64,000 bases of DNA from JALCOL01 sp022649665. Lineage in GTDB: Bacteria > Bacillota > Bacilli > Lactobacillales > Enterococcaceae. Where the stretch lies: NCBI GenBank assembly GCA_030372335.1, contig JAUDCW010000006.1. One strand, written 5' to 3'. The notes beneath the pieces are model-generated. The model was not told the origin of the DNA. It did not search any database and saw only the letters and a program-made list of their open reading frames with translations. Numbering within the stretch: position 1 is the stretch's first letter; the number at the start of each line of letters is the position of its first letter. Shown here in pieces: positions 8,293 through 17,230 of the stretch. The translations under genes were made by a program, and so were the position numbers.

Positions 8293-8957
8293 TTTGCACC
8301 TCTTTCTCCGCTTTCATCAAAGTATTGCGGAAACTTTTGCGTGATCACTTCTTCGCACGCCGAAACAACGGCGGCAAGCGGACGGGACGCATCGATTGGC
8401 TGGATCCGTTCGGGATATTTGCGGCAAAGGATCTCGTACCCTTTAGCGACCCGCTCATGAAAAGCCGGAAGCTCCAGATCCAAACGATCTTGATCTTCTT
8501 TGAAACGATGCTGCTTGATCCGCCGCAATCCTTCCAAAGGATCGATCGCCAGAAAAATCGTCAAGTCCGGCATCAGCCCTTCAGTTGCGAAGTGGTTGAT
8601 CTGCGCGATCTCTTCCATACCGATCGCGCGCCCCGCGCCTTGGTAGGCGATCGAACTATCGACAAAACGATCGCTGATCAAGATCTTGCCATCCCTCAGC
8701 GCTGGCCGGACTTTTTCCACCAAATGCTGGCGGCGAGCCGCTGCGTAAAGTAGTGCTTCGGTTCTTGGATCCATCGCAGTGTTCGCAGGATCCAAAATGA
8801 TCTGGCGGATTTTTTCGGCGATCTTCGAGCCGCCCGGTTCGCGGGTCGCCTCAACCGCAGTTTTCGCACGCGCTTCTAAACGCGGCACCAGTTCTGCCAA
8901 CACACTCGTTTTCCCGGCGCCATCCGGTCCTTCAAACGATATGAACAATCCCTTCAT
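8289..8957 (-). CDS. tmk: Thymidylate kinase
   Basis: 222 residues from the ATG at 8957, selected over an ATG 21 bases upstream because GGAGAG lies at normal spacing and the protein then starts MKGLFISFEGPDGAGKTS as in other Tmk proteins. Contains the P-loop, the DR(F/Y) motif (SDRFVDSSIAYQG) and a lid region. Phosphorylates dTMP to dTDP. Confidence 0.94.
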   Translation of the reverse strand: MKGLFISFEGPDGAGKTSVLAELVPRLEARAKTAVEATREPGGSKIAEKIRQIILDPANTAMDPRTEALLYAAARRQHLVEKVRPALRDGKILISDRFVDSSIAYQGAGRAIGMEEIAQINHFATEGLMPDLTIFLAIDPLEGLRRIKQHRFKEDQDRLDLELPAFHERVAKGYEILCRKYPERIQPIDASRPLAAVVSACEEVITQKFPQYFDESGERGAK

Positions 8958-8989
8958 ACACACTCTCCATCTTCCCAATTGATTGATCG

Positions 8990-9586
8990 TTAGATCTCGC
9001 GCCGTCCTTCGACAGCTTTTAATAGCGTTACTTCATCGGCATACTCGATATCGCTGCCGACTGAAAGTCCGTGGGCCAGCCGCGTGACTTTGATCCCAGC
9101 CGGTTTGATCAAGCGCGACAAGTACATCGCGGTCGCTTCGCCCTCTGCGGTCGCATTGGTCGCGATAATGACCTCTTTGACAGCCGGATCATGCAGCCGT
9201 TTCAGCAGACTTTCGATATTGATATCTTCCGGACCGGTCCCTTCCATCGGCGAAAGTACGCCGTTCAGCACGTGATACAGTCCGTGGTATTCTTTCATTT
9301 TTTCCATCGCCATCACATCTTTGGGTTCTTCGACCACTAAGATCGTTGAACGGTCGCGCGTTTTGTCTTGACAGATCTCGCACGGATCTTCTTCGGTGAT
9401 GTTGCCGCAGACGCTGCAGAAATGCAGATCGCGTTTCACGCTGATCAACGCACGCGCAAAGGCATTGACGTCTTCTTCGCGCATATCGATCGTCGTAAAA
9501 GCCAAACGGGTCGCCGTTTTCATGCCGATCCCCGGCAGACGCATATAGCTTTCGATCAGTTTGGCGATCGGTTCAGGGTATTGCAT
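8990..9586 (-). CDS. recR: Recombination mediator RecR
   Basis: 198 residues, canonical. Helix-hairpin-helix at the N-terminus (LPGIGMKTATRLAF), C4 zinc finger (CSVCGNITEEDPCEIC) and a Toprim domain (ILVVEEPKDVMAMEK). Works with RecF/RecO to load RecA at gaps. It lies only 16 bp after dnaX; the small nucleoid gene ybaB/ebfC that usually separates these two genes is absent. Confidence 0.95.
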   Translation of the reverse strand: MQYPEPIAKLIESYMRLPGIGMKTATRLAFTTIDMREEDVNAFARALISVKRDLHFCSVCGNITEEDPCEICQDKTRDRSTILVVEEPKDVMAMEKMKEYHGLYHVLNGVLSPMEGTGPEDINIESLLKRLHDPAVKEVIIATNATAEGEATAMYLSRLIKPAGIKVTRLAHGLSVGSDIEYADEVTLLKAVEGRREI

Positions 9587-9602
9587 AGTTATCTACCTTT
9601 CT

Positions 9603-11339
9603 CTAATCCTCTTTCACTTCGATCAAGTCTTTGCCGAACATTTCGACGGCTTGATCGACCAATCCTTCGCCGGGGTCAGCCGCTTCTTCCGGCTCTTCCG
9701 GCAGCGGCACGGCTTCTTCGCCGTTTTCCGCGTGCTCGCTGTTCTGCTGCTTCAGCTGTTCGACGTAGCCTTTGCGCATCTTGAGCCACTCTTCTCGAGG
9801 GACCGGAAGGAGGCGCGGTGTGTAGTCGACCAGCTTTTTAAGCGCCGCCGCCACTTCGCGCGCCAGGCTTTCATCCGTTGCAGCGCGCGAACAGAGGATC
9901 TCGTAGTCAAAAGCCAAAATCAAACCTTCTGGCGACGCTGCGACCGGTTCGCTCGCCTTTAAGAGCGCCCGATTCGTGATCGACAAAAATTGCAAAAGGT
10001 CTGTCCAGTGGTGCGTGACTTTCGCCAGATCTTCATGTGTTGCGCCTTGCAAAATGTGATAGACTTGTTCGCGTTTGACGCGGTAAAGCGGCCGCTTTTC
10101 AACCGGTTTGTGCGGCGGCGCGGCTTTTTCCGGGCGGCTTTCACTCAGTGCCGCGACTTTCTCTTCAAGTTGTCTGATTTTTTCTTCCAGCTCCGCGACT
10201 TCCGGCACATTGGCAGCTGGCGGCGCTTCAGCGAGCACTCGCTGCGGCGCAGCTGCGTTTTCGGCCGCCATGCGAACTGTCGCGACTTCCAAATAAACCG
10301 CTTCATTCGTCGAAAAACGCAGCTCCTGCTGCGCTTCGTTCAAAATGCGGATATCGCGGTAAATATCAGCCGGCGCAAGAAGAGCAGCCGGCGCTGCCAG
10401 CGCCTCAGCCGCTGTACCGTATTCCTGCGCCAAAAATTGCGGCGCTTCCTGATACATCAGCAAGTCGCGCAAATAATGAAGCACATTCTCAATAAAACGC
10501 TGCGCTTCTTTGCCTTCCGCCAATATTTTATGGAGACATTCCAGCGCACCTTCGACTTCATGGTTGGCTGTGTGCTGGATATATTCATTCATCATTTCGG
10601 TGGAAAGATTGCCGCTCACTTCCGCTGCCGCTTGAAGCGTCACATGCTCATCGCCGAACGCGATCGCCTGGTCCAAAATACTCAGCGCATCGCGCATCCC
10701 GCCATCCGCACTGCGGGCAATGAGCGAGAGTGCTTCTTTTTCAAACGGGATCTCCATTTTTTCCAGGACATCGCTCAAATGCTTCACGATGACTGGGGTC
10801 GGGATCCGCTTGAAATCAAACCGCTGAGTACGCGAGATGATCGTTGCCGGGATCTTGTGCGGCTCGGTCGTCGCTAAAATAAAAATGACGTGTTCGGGCG
10901 GCTCTTCGAGTGTTTTCAGCAATGCATTGAACGCACCAGTCGACAACATATGTACTTCATCAATGATATATACTTTATAGTCCGCTTTGGTCGGCGGATA
11001 TTTCACTTTGTCGCGGATCTCGCGGATCTCTTCGACCCCGTTGTTGCTGGCGGCATCGATCTCGATCACATCGTCTAAGAGGCGGCCTTCCGTGATGCTC
11101 TTGCAATTTTCGCATTCATTGCACGGCTCGCCGTCGACGCTGTGGTGGCAGTTGATCGCTTTTGCGAACACTTTCGCCGCGCTGGTTTTGCCGGTGCCTC
11201 TTGGTCCGGTGAACAAATAGGCATGGGAAGTTTGATGCTCGCGAATCGCATTTTTCAGCGTCTGCGTGACTGCTTCCTGTCCCAAAATATCGTCAAAACG
11301 CTGTGAGCGCCAGACGCGGTACAATGCTTGATAAGCCAT
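9603..11339 (-). CDS. dnaX: DNA polymerase III gamma/tau subunit
   Basis: 578 residues. Starts MAYQALYRVWRSQRFDDILG, P-loop GPRGTGKTSAAK, zinc-binding cysteines around EPCNECENC, DEVHMLS Walker B and an RFDF(K/R) region. The C-terminal tau-like part contains a coiled coil (about 365-400) and an acidic tail. Central clamp-loader ATPase connecting two polymerase cores to the helicase. I saw no obvious slippery frameshift site, but did not search exhaustively. First gene of the replication operon; promoter and a 5'-UTR hairpin lie upstream. Confidence 0.95.
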   Translation of the reverse strand: MAYQALYRVWRSQRFDDILGQEAVTQTLKNAIREHQTSHAYLFTGPRGTGKTSAAKVFAKAINCHHSVDGEPCNECENCKSITEGRLLDDVIEIDAASNNGVEEIREIRDKVKYPPTKADYKVYIIDEVHMLSTGAFNALLKTLEEPPEHVIFILATTEPHKIPATIISRTQRFDFKRIPTPVIVKHLSDVLEKMEIPFEKEALSLIARSADGGMRDALSILDQAIAFGDEHVTLQAAAEVSGNLSTEMMNEYIQHTANHEVEGALECLHKILAEGKEAQRFIENVLHYLRDLLMYQEAPQFLAQEYGTAAEALAAPAALLAPADIYRDIRILNEAQQELRFSTNEAVYLEVATVRMAAENAAAPQRVLAEAPPAANVPEVAELEEKIRQLEEKVAALSESRPEKAAPPHKPVEKRPLYRVKREQVYHILQGATHEDLAKVTHHWTDLLQFLSITNRALLKASEPVAASPEGLILAFDYEILCSRAATDESLAREVAAALKKLVDYTPRLLPVPREEWLKMRKGYVEQLKQQNSEHAENGEEAVPLPEEPEEAADPGEGLVDQAVEMFGKDLIEVKED

Positions 11340-11370
11340 CGATTTCCCTTTCCTCTCTTTAACAGCAATT

Positions 11371-11400
11371 CACATGCAGAACGCGCGCATCCTGCATGTG
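11371..11400 (-). other. Perfect inverted repeat in the dnaX leader
   Basis: CACATGCAG (11371-11379) and CTGCATGTG (11392-11400) form a perfect 9-bp inverted repeat with a 12-nt centre. It lies about 32 bp before the dnaX start and downstream of its predicted promoter, so it is either a leader hairpin or an operator. No T-run follows, so it is not a terminator. It lacks the conserved SRP-RNA motif. Confidence 0.5.
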
Positions 11401-11425
11401 AGATCAGTCTTTTACTATCTCTTCT

Positions 11426-11454
11426 ATTATACCGAAAATCCGTACAGATTTAAA
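11426..11454 (-). promoter_or_regulatory. Promoter of the dnaX operon
   Basis: Minus-strand TTTAAA (11449-11454) and a perfect TATAAT (11426-11431) are separated by 17 bp. The expected transcript starts near 11419 and gives an about 80-nt leader before dnaX. Confidence 0.6.
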
Positions 11455-11501
11455 GATACCGCTCCGATGTATAACAATTTCTTTCCCTTCCTTTTCAATG
11501 A

Positions 11502-11527
11502 TATAATAAAGAAAAAGAAAAGGGAGG
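11502..11527 (+). promoter_or_regulatory. -10 box and ribosome site of the ydj-like operon
   Basis: TATAAT at 11502-11507 with only a weak -35 (TTCTTT near 11479) and GGGAGG at 11522-11527 before the ATG at 11537. This promoter diverges from that of dnaX. Confidence 0.5.
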
Positions 11528-11536
11528 CACAATCCT

Positions 11537-12772
11537 ATGGGTCTGATCAAAGCAGCAGCAAGCGCACTTGGAGGCGGCTTAGCCGACCAGTGGCTCGAAG
11601 TCATCGAGCCTGATGAAATGGGGCAGACGACCGTGATGACGAGCGGCGTCAAAGTCCGCAAAAACGATAAACGCGGCAGCAACCGCAAAGGAACAGCAGA
11701 CGTGATCACGGACGGTTCGGTGATCCAAGTCGGTCAAAACATGATGATGCTCCTCGTCGACGGCGGCAAGATCATCGACTATTCAGCCGAGCCCGGCTAC
11801 TATACTGTCAAAAACGATGCCGCACCGAGCATGTTCAGCGGCAGTTTGAAAGCTGCCGTCGATGAAACGTTCAAACGGTTCAAATTCGGCGGTGTTACTC
11901 CGCAAAAGCAGCAAGTTTTCTATATCAATCTGCAAGAGATCAAAGGGATCAAATTCGGGACGCCTTCGCCTTTGAATTATTTCGATAATTTTTATAATGC
12001 CGAGCTTTTTCTACGGGCGCACGGAACCTATTCGATCCGCATCACAGATCCGCTGCTCTTCTATACGCAAGCGATCCCGCGCGATGCTCGGACAGTCACG
12101 ATCACGGACATCAATGAACAATATCTCGCTGAATTTTTAACGGCGCTGCAAACTGCTGTCAATCAAATGTCGGCGGACGGCGTCCGGATCTCGTATGTCC
12201 CGTCGAAAAGTATGGAGCTCAGCAAATGTCTGCAAGACGTGCTTGATCCTGATTGGGTCAAACTGCGCGGAATGGAGATCGTTTCAGCCGCCGTCGCCAG
12301 CATTTCGTATACGGACGATTCGCAAAAGCTGATCAACATGCGCAATGAAGGCGCGATGCTCCAAGATCCGTCGATCCGCGAAGGCTATGTGCAAGGCTCA
12401 GTCGCACGCGGGATGGAAGAAGCCGGAAAAAATCCGGGCGGTGCGACAAACAGTTTTGTCGGGATGGGCATGGGAATGGGTGCAGCCGGCAACTTTACGC
12501 AGTCCACTTCGGCCGCCAACCAAAAACAAATGGAAGAGGCAGCAGAAAAGAAAAAAGAAGCCGAAACAAATGGCTGGACTTGCCCAAAATGCGGGCAAAC
12601 GGGCAATACCGGTAAATTCTGTTCGAATTGCGGCGCGCCGAAACCGCAAGAAACTGCTGATGTGAAGATGAAATGTGCCGAATGCGGCGCAGTCGTCGAT
12701 CTCAGCCACGGTGTCCCGAAATTCTGTCCGGAATGCGGAAAACCATTCAAAGCGGTCCCGCTCGACAGCTGA
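11537..12772 (+). CDS. SPFH-domain protein with C-terminal zinc ribbons (YdjI-like)
   Basis: 411 residues. The first about 290 residues are an SPFH/virion-core-like domain as in B. subtilis YdjI (starts MGLIKAAASALGGGLADQWLE). A glycine/methionine-rich stretch (GMGMGMGAAGN) and a charged linker lead to two zinc ribbons: CPKCGQTGNTGKFCSNCG and CAECG...CPECG. In B. subtilis YdjI acts with YdjG and YdjH at the membrane, recruiting PspA. Here the same three families form a tight operon in the order I-G-H, with no pspA/liaH gene nearby. Membrane-stress function is inferred from that relation. Confidence 0.85.
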   Translation: MGLIKAAASALGGGLADQWLEVIEPDEMGQTTVMTSGVKVRKNDKRGSNRKGTADVITDGSVIQVGQNMMMLLVDGGKIIDYSAEPGYYTVKNDAAPSMFSGSLKAAVDETFKRFKFGGVTPQKQQVFYINLQEIKGIKFGTPSPLNYFDNFYNAELFLRAHGTYSIRITDPLLFYTQAIPRDARTVTITDINEQYLAEFLTALQTAVNQMSADGVRISYVPSKSMELSKCLQDVLDPDWVKLRGMEIVSAAVASISYTDDSQKLINMRNEGAMLQDPSIREGYVQGSVARGMEEAGKNPGGATNSFVGMGMGMGAAGNFTQSTSAANQKQMEEAAEKKKEAETNGWTCPKCGQTGNTGKFCSNCGAPKPQETADVKMKCAECGAVVDLSHGVPKFCPECGKPFKAVPLDS

Positions 12773-12796
12773 CAAACAACAAAGGAGCTGATTTTT

Positions 12797-13885
12797 TTGG
12801 AGGTCATCATCCATAAATGTCCGAATTGCGGCGGACCACTGACTTTTGAGCCAAAAGATCAAAAATTCCATTGTCCGTACTGTTTGAGTGTCTTCACCGC
12901 CGATGAAGTGAGCGCTTTTGAAGAAAAACAAAAAGCCGCTCAAATGGCCGCTCCTGAAGAATCATCCAAAGAGAAATCTGAAGCTGGAAACGAGGCCGCA
13001 GCGGCCGGCGAAATGGCGCTTTACCAGTGCCCCAGCTGCGGTGCGGAGATCGTGACCGATGCAACAACAGCCGCGACCTACTGCTACTATTGCCACAATC
13101 CGGTCGTCCTGCTCGGGCGTCTGAGCGGCAAATTCCTGCCGGACAAAGTTTTGCCGTTTGCGATCGATAAAAAAGACGCGACCGCGCGCTTTTTAAAATG
13201 GATCCGCCGAAAAAAATTCGTCCCGAAAGCTTTTTTTCAAAAGGAACAGATCGAAAAACTGACCGGCGTCTATTTCCCTTATTGGGTCGTCGATGCTGAT
13301 ACTGAAGGAACGTTCCAAGGCCTCGGGAATGTCTTAAGGGTCTGGGTAGTCGGCGACCTTGAATATACCGAAACCAAACAGTATGACGTCTTGCGCAGCG
13401 GCAAGATCCATTTCCGCCAATTGACGAAAAATGCTCTCAGCAAAAATATCAAACAGAAGATGGTCGCGCGTATCCAGCCATTTCCGCTGGACAAAACGAT
13501 CCCTTTCAAAGATCAATACCTTTCAGGTTTTCAAGCCGAAAAACGCGACATCGAGTTTGAAAAGATCGATGAAGATGTGACGCAAGAACTCGGCGACTAT
13601 ACGAAAGAAATGCTGCATGATGCGGCGCCGGGCTATGTCGCGATCGTGAACCAAAAAAGCACCACTAAAATCGATGAGCTGAAAAAGAATTATATGCTGC
13701 TGCCGGTCTGGGTTTTGACATATCGTGAAAAGGGCAGTGATCTAGTCTATTATTACGCGATGAACGGTCAGACTGGCAAAGCAAGCGGCGTACTGCCGAT
13801 CAGCTATCCTAAACTGTTCTTTGCGGCAGCCGGGATCTTCTTCGGAATTTTGATCTTCGGTCTTCTCGGGGGGTATTTCCTATGA
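12797..13885 (+). CDS. Zinc-ribbon membrane protein, YdjG-like
   Basis: 362 residues. Start is TTG at 12797, nine bases after AAAGGAG. N-terminal TFIIB-type ribbon (CPNCGGPL...CPYC), an acidic/alanine linker, a second ribbon (CPSCGAEI...CYYC), a beta-rich middle and one C-terminal membrane helix (about 337-360). This matches B. subtilis YdjG, which anchors the YdjI-YdjH complex. The stop overlaps the next ATG (ATGA), showing translational coupling. Confidence 0.8.
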   Translation: MEVIIHKCPNCGGPLTFEPKDQKFHCPYCLSVFTADEVSAFEEKQKAAQMAAPEESSKEKSEAGNEAAAAGEMALYQCPSCGAEIVTDATTAATYCYYCHNPVVLLGRLSGKFLPDKVLPFAIDKKDATARFLKWIRRKKFVPKAFFQKEQIEKLTGVYFPYWVVDADTEGTFQGLGNVLRVWVVGDLEYTETKQYDVLRSGKIHFRQLTKNALSKNIKQKMVARIQPFPLDKTIPFKDQYLSGFQAEKRDIEFEKIDEDVTQELGDYTKEMLHDAAPGYVAIVNQKSTTKIDELKKNYMLLPVWVLTYREKGSDLVYYYAMNGQTGKASGVLPISYPKLFFAAAGIFFGILIFGLLGGYFL

Positions 13886-14700
13886 AGCGAAAAATCATCC
13901 TCTTTTTCCCGCTTCTGCTCTTTTTGCTCTGCCTTTTCCCGACGCTTGCCCGCGGCGCGGAAAGTTCTTTAACAGATGATGCGGCACTCTTGACGTCAAG
14001 CGAGCAGCAGACAGTTACCCAGCAGCTGAAAGCTTTCCAAACGAAGACAAAAATGCCGCTTTTTATCGTTACCTCAAGCGGTGAGCTGCCCAGTGACAGC
14101 GATGAGGCGCGCGACCACGTCGATGAAGCGCTTGCTGATAAAATCGGCTATAACCAAAATGGTGCGATGCTGTGGATTGACATGACCCAGCGCAAGATCT
14201 ATTTATCGACTTCGGGCGATGTGATCTACTACTTCACCGACAAGCACGTCGACGACACGATCAAAGCTGTTTCCAGCCAGTTGACAGACGGACATTACGC
14301 TGCCGGGATGGAAGCTTTCGTCAGCCATGCAAAAACATATTACGACGAAGGGTTAAGTGAAAAAAACTTTCAGGTCGATGAGGTGACCGGCAAGATCACC
14401 CGCTACAAAAAGATCACGGTGCTTGAAGGCGCGCTGGCGTTTTTGATCGCCGCCTTGTGCACCGGCGCCTTTCTCTTTTTCGTCAAACGGCGCTATTCGC
14501 TGAAAGACACCGGCTACCGCTATCCCTACCGGCAAAACGGCCAACTGCAGCTGACGGAAAAAGAAGATCGCTTGGTCAATTCATTCATCACGACGCGCCG
14601 CATCATCCTCCCGCAAGGCAAAGGCCCGGGAGGTGGCGGATCAACGACCCACACTTCAAGCGGTGGCGGGAATTTTGGCGGCGGCAGCGGCGGGTTTTGA
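13882..14700 (+). CDS. TPM-domain membrane protein, YdjH/YgcG-like
   Basis: 272 residues. Signal peptide (first about 28 residues), an extracytoplasmic TPM domain (about 30-165) starting SSLTDDAALLTSSEQQTV, a membrane helix near 185-205, and a cytoplasmic tail ending in a Gly/Ser-rich run (SGGGNFGGGSGGF). This tail is a hallmark of YgcG/YdjH proteins. Third gene of the operon; followed by a terminator. Confidence 0.85.
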   Translation: MKRKIILFFPLLLFLLCLFPTLARGAESSLTDDAALLTSSEQQTVTQQLKAFQTKTKMPLFIVTSSGELPSDSDEARDHVDEALADKIGYNQNGAMLWIDMTQRKIYLSTSGDVIYYFTDKHVDDTIKAVSSQLTDGHYAAGMEAFVSHAKTYYDEGLSEKNFQVDEVTGKITRYKKITVLEGALAFLIAALCTGAFLFFVKRRYSLKDTGYRYPYRQNGQLQLTEKEDRLVNSFITTRRIILPQGKGPGGGGSTTHTSSGGGNFGGGSGGF

Positions 14701-14766
14701 TCAGATAATCGTGATAAATGCGCGCCAGCTTCAAAAAAGAGCGCTTTTGAAACAAGATTTCTAGGA

Positions 14767-14806
14767 AGAGAGACTGTGATGAATTTGTCGCAGCTCTCTT
14801 TTTTTC
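14767..14806 (+). terminator. Terminator after the ydj-like operon (diverged copy of the 3' element)
   Basis: AGAGAG-a-CTGTGA (14767-14779) pairs with TCGCAGCTCTCT (14788-14799), one bulged A, then seven T. About 30 bases upstream (14739-14760) lies GAGCGCTTTTGAAAC, a diverged version of the box found in the dispersed 3' element. Confidence 0.75.
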
Positions 14807-14814
14807 TGCAAAAA

Positions 14815-14866
14815 AGCGAATATCTTTCAATAAGTATTTGCGAGAAAACTTCGATAGCGCTATCTT
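14815..14866 (+). promoter_or_regulatory. Promoter with palindromic operator before the amino-acid ABC operon
   Basis: TTGCGA (14838-14843), 17 bp, TATCTT (14861-14866). A perfect 12-bp palindrome GATAGCGCTATC (14853-14864) overlaps the -10, a likely repressor site. AGCGAATA/TATTTGCG (14815-14842) forms a hairpin on the opposite strand that resembles the terminator at 2472-2499. About 75 bp of AT-rich leader follow. Confidence 0.5.
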
Positions 14867-14941
14867 TATCAATAATAATGATAATAATTTAATCATTTAC
14901 CAGTAAACATTAATATTTATGAAAGTAAAGAGGGTCCCTTC

Positions 14942-15607
14942 ATGCAAAGTATCGACTGGTCATTTGTACTCCAAACCTTTCCAATCGCTTTTTCCGGAAT
15001 CTATGTCACACTTTTCGTTTCAATCGTTGCTTTCGTGATCACACTACTTCTTTCAACGATCATCTCGCTTGTTCGTTTTTTCAAGATCCCGATCATCAAT
15101 CCGATCCTCGGAGTAATGATCTCATTTTTCCGCGCAACACCGTTTATCGCGCAGCTTTTCTTTCTCTATTTCGGTTTGCGCCAGATCATCCCGGTCTTCC
15201 AAGGTCTTTCCCCGATGTGGATCTTGATCATCGCACTCGTACTCAATACGACCGCTTTTATGTCGGAGAATTTTCGTGCGGCGATCGAAGCCGTTGATCC
15301 CGGACAATTCGAAGCCGCTTTCGCGATGGGACTGACTTATCTGCAGACGATGCGGCGGATCGTGCTACCGCAAGCGTTCAAAGTCGCGCTGCCGGCGATC
15401 GGCAACAATTTCGTGATGCTCTTTAAAGGCGCTTCGATGGGATTTACGATCGGTGTGATGGATATTCTTTCCAAAGCGAAAGTAGCTGCTTCGCTTTCCG
15501 GAAAATGGTTCGAAGCGTATTTGGTCGCGATGATCATTTATTGGGCGATCATCATTATTTTTGAAAAGATCCAACAGTTCATTGAATACCGAATAGAGAA
15601 AGTGTAG
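14942..15607 (+). CDS. Polar amino-acid ABC transporter permease
   Basis: 221 residues, HisM/GlnP type. About five membrane helices and the EAA loop near residues 125-145 (EAVDPGQFEAAFAMGLTYLQ), which contacts the ATPase. Sequence resembles permeases for cystine or other polar amino acids, but specificity cannot be assigned. First gene of a permease, ATPase, binding-protein operon. Confidence 0.92.
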   Translation: MQSIDWSFVLQTFPIAFSGIYVTLFVSIVAFVITLLLSTIISLVRFFKIPIINPILGVMISFFRATPFIAQLFFLYFGLRQIIPVFQGLSPMWILIIALVLNTTAFMSENFRAAIEAVDPGQFEAAFAMGLTYLQTMRRIVLPQAFKVALPAIGNNFVMLFKGASMGFTIGVMDILSKAKVAASLSGKWFEAYLVAMIIYWAIIIIFEKIQQFIEYRIEKV

Positions 15608-15616
15608 GGAGAAAAA

Positions 15617-16348
15617 ATGCTGCATATTCAAAATTTAACGAAAAGTTTCGATGGAAAAATCATCTTGAAAGATTTGAATCTTGATGTCAAGAAAGGTGAA
15701 ACCGTCACGATCATTGGGCCTTCCGGAGCGGGGAAATCGACTTTTCTGCGTTGCATCGATCTTTTAGAAATACCAGATCAGGCCCAGATGCAGATCGATG
15801 ATGTAAAAGTCGAATTGCCGAATATCACCAAAAAAGATCTTTTAGCAGTTCGCCGCAAAACAGCAATGGTTTTTCAACAGTACAATCTCTACAAAAACAA
15901 AACTGCACTCCAAAACGTTACAGAGTCCTTGGTCCTCGTGAAAAAAATGACCAAATCAAAAGCCCATGAAGTTGCGCTTCAGGCACTAAAGAGCGTCGGG
16001 ATGGATGAGCGCGCTGATGCGTATCCGCAGCAATTATCAGGCGGCCAGCAGCAGCGAGTCGGCATCGCCCGAGCAGCGGTCATCGAGCCAAAAATGATGC
16101 TCTTTGACGAGCCAACTTCCTCACTCGACCCTGAGTCGATCAACGGGATCCTCGAGCTGATCAAGCGTCAGCATGACGAAGGGCGGACGATGATCGTGGT
16201 CACACATGAAATGCGGTTCGCCCGCCAAGTTTCCGATCAGATCATCGTGATGGAAAATGGTCATTTCATCGAATCTGGCACGCCTGAAGTGATCTTTGAA
16301 GATCCAAAACAACAGCGTACTAAAGATTTCCTGCACCAAATCAATTAA
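15617..16348 (+). CDS. Polar amino-acid ABC transporter ATP-binding protein
   Basis: 243 residues. Walker A GPSGAGKST, Q-loop (VFQQYNLYKN), signature LSGGQQQRVGIARA, Walker B MMLFDEPTSSLDPE and H-loop VVTHEM are all intact. Energises import with the preceding permease and the following lipoprotein. Its start is nine bases after the permease stop. Confidence 0.95.
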   Translation: MLHIQNLTKSFDGKIILKDLNLDVKKGETVTIIGPSGAGKSTFLRCIDLLEIPDQAQMQIDDVKVELPNITKKDLLAVRRKTAMVFQQYNLYKNKTALQNVTESLVLVKKMTKSKAHEVALQALKSVGMDERADAYPQQLSGGQQQRVGIARAAVIEPKMMLFDEPTSSLDPESINGILELIKRQHDEGRTMIVVTHEMRFARQVSDQIIVMENGHFIESGTPEVIFEDPKQQRTKDFLHQIN

Positions 16349-16370
16349 ATCATTCAAAGGAGAAATTATT

Positions 16371-17219
16371 GTGAAAAAGAAAAGTATTTTAGCATCCCTC
16401 GTAATCGTTGCAGCAGGAATCGTTTTACTGACAGGTTGCGGAAAAAGTTCGGCATCGACAGCCGATTCTGAGGACAAGTCCAGCAAAACACAAGGAACGA
16501 TCAAAGTCGCGATCAACAACAACGTCCCACCTTTCTCGTATATGGATGGCAACAAAATCGTCGGCGCAGAAGTCGATATTTGGAACGAAATCGGCAAAAA
16601 CCTCAATAAAAAAATCGAATTCGATCCAGCTGGTTTCGATGTGTTATTCGGCAAGATCGACAATAAAGAAGACGATTTTATGGCTAGCTATCTTGCGATC
16701 AACCCGACTCGAAAAGAGAAATACAATTTCACTGAACCTTATGCTCACGGCTTCATGAAACTTCTCGTTTTGAAGAAAACGAATGGTATCGATGGTTTGA
16801 AAGATTGCGGTGGAAAGAAAGTTGCGGTGACTGCGACCAGTAATGCACGTGAATTTTTGGAACGCTATATCAAAGAGAAAAAAATTGATATTGAACCAGT
16901 GATCTTTGAAGATAAAGACACTGCTGCTGCCGCTTTGAATCAAGGAGATGTCGTTGGTTTCTTCGAAGGTGCTGGAACGAACATCGCATTGATCCAAAAA
17001 GGGATCGTCGATGGCAAATTCGTCGGCAAATCTGAAGACGTCACCGATACAGCATTTCTTTACCGCAAAAACGATAAGAAAATGGACAAGTTAGGAAAAC
17101 AAGTTTCAGATGTCCTGAAGGAAATGAAAGAAAACGGCGATCTCAAAAAGATCTATGAAAAATGGGTCGGTGTTGATATCACGAATCCATCCGCTGATAT
17201 GACCTATATTACAGAATAA
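16371..17219 (+). CDS. Amino-acid ABC transporter substrate-binding lipoprotein
   Basis: 282 residues from GTG at 16371, preceded by AAAGGAG; upstream in-frame codons overlap the ATPase gene and lack a site. Signal peptide with lipobox LLTGC (about Cys22), then a family-3 solute-binding fold starting IKVAINNNVPPFSYMDGNKIVG. Captures substrate outside the membrane. Terminated by the element at 17231-17299, which can act on both strands. Confidence 0.93.
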   Translation: MKKKSILASLVIVAAGIVLLTGCGKSSASTADSEDKSSKTQGTIKVAINNNVPPFSYMDGNKIVGAEVDIWNEIGKNLNKKIEFDPAGFDVLFGKIDNKEDDFMASYLAINPTRKEKYNFTEPYAHGFMKLLVLKKTNGIDGLKDCGGKKVAVTATSNAREFLERYIKEKKIDIEPVIFEDKDTAAAALNQGDVVGFFEGAGTNIALIQKGIVDGKFVGKSEDVTDTAFLYRKNDKKMDKLGKQVSDVLKEMKENGDLKKIYEKWVGVDITNPSADMTYITE

Positions 17220-17230
17220 TTCTGCTACGC

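Noticed and set aside
9990..10877. 295-codon plus-strand open frame
   Set aside because: Shadow of dnaX; no start signals or recognisable domains.
11341..11420. Possible SRP RNA gene upstream of dnaX
   Set aside because: Many Firmicutes have it here, but the GGAAGGAAGCAGC-type core motif is missing; only a simple hairpin is present.
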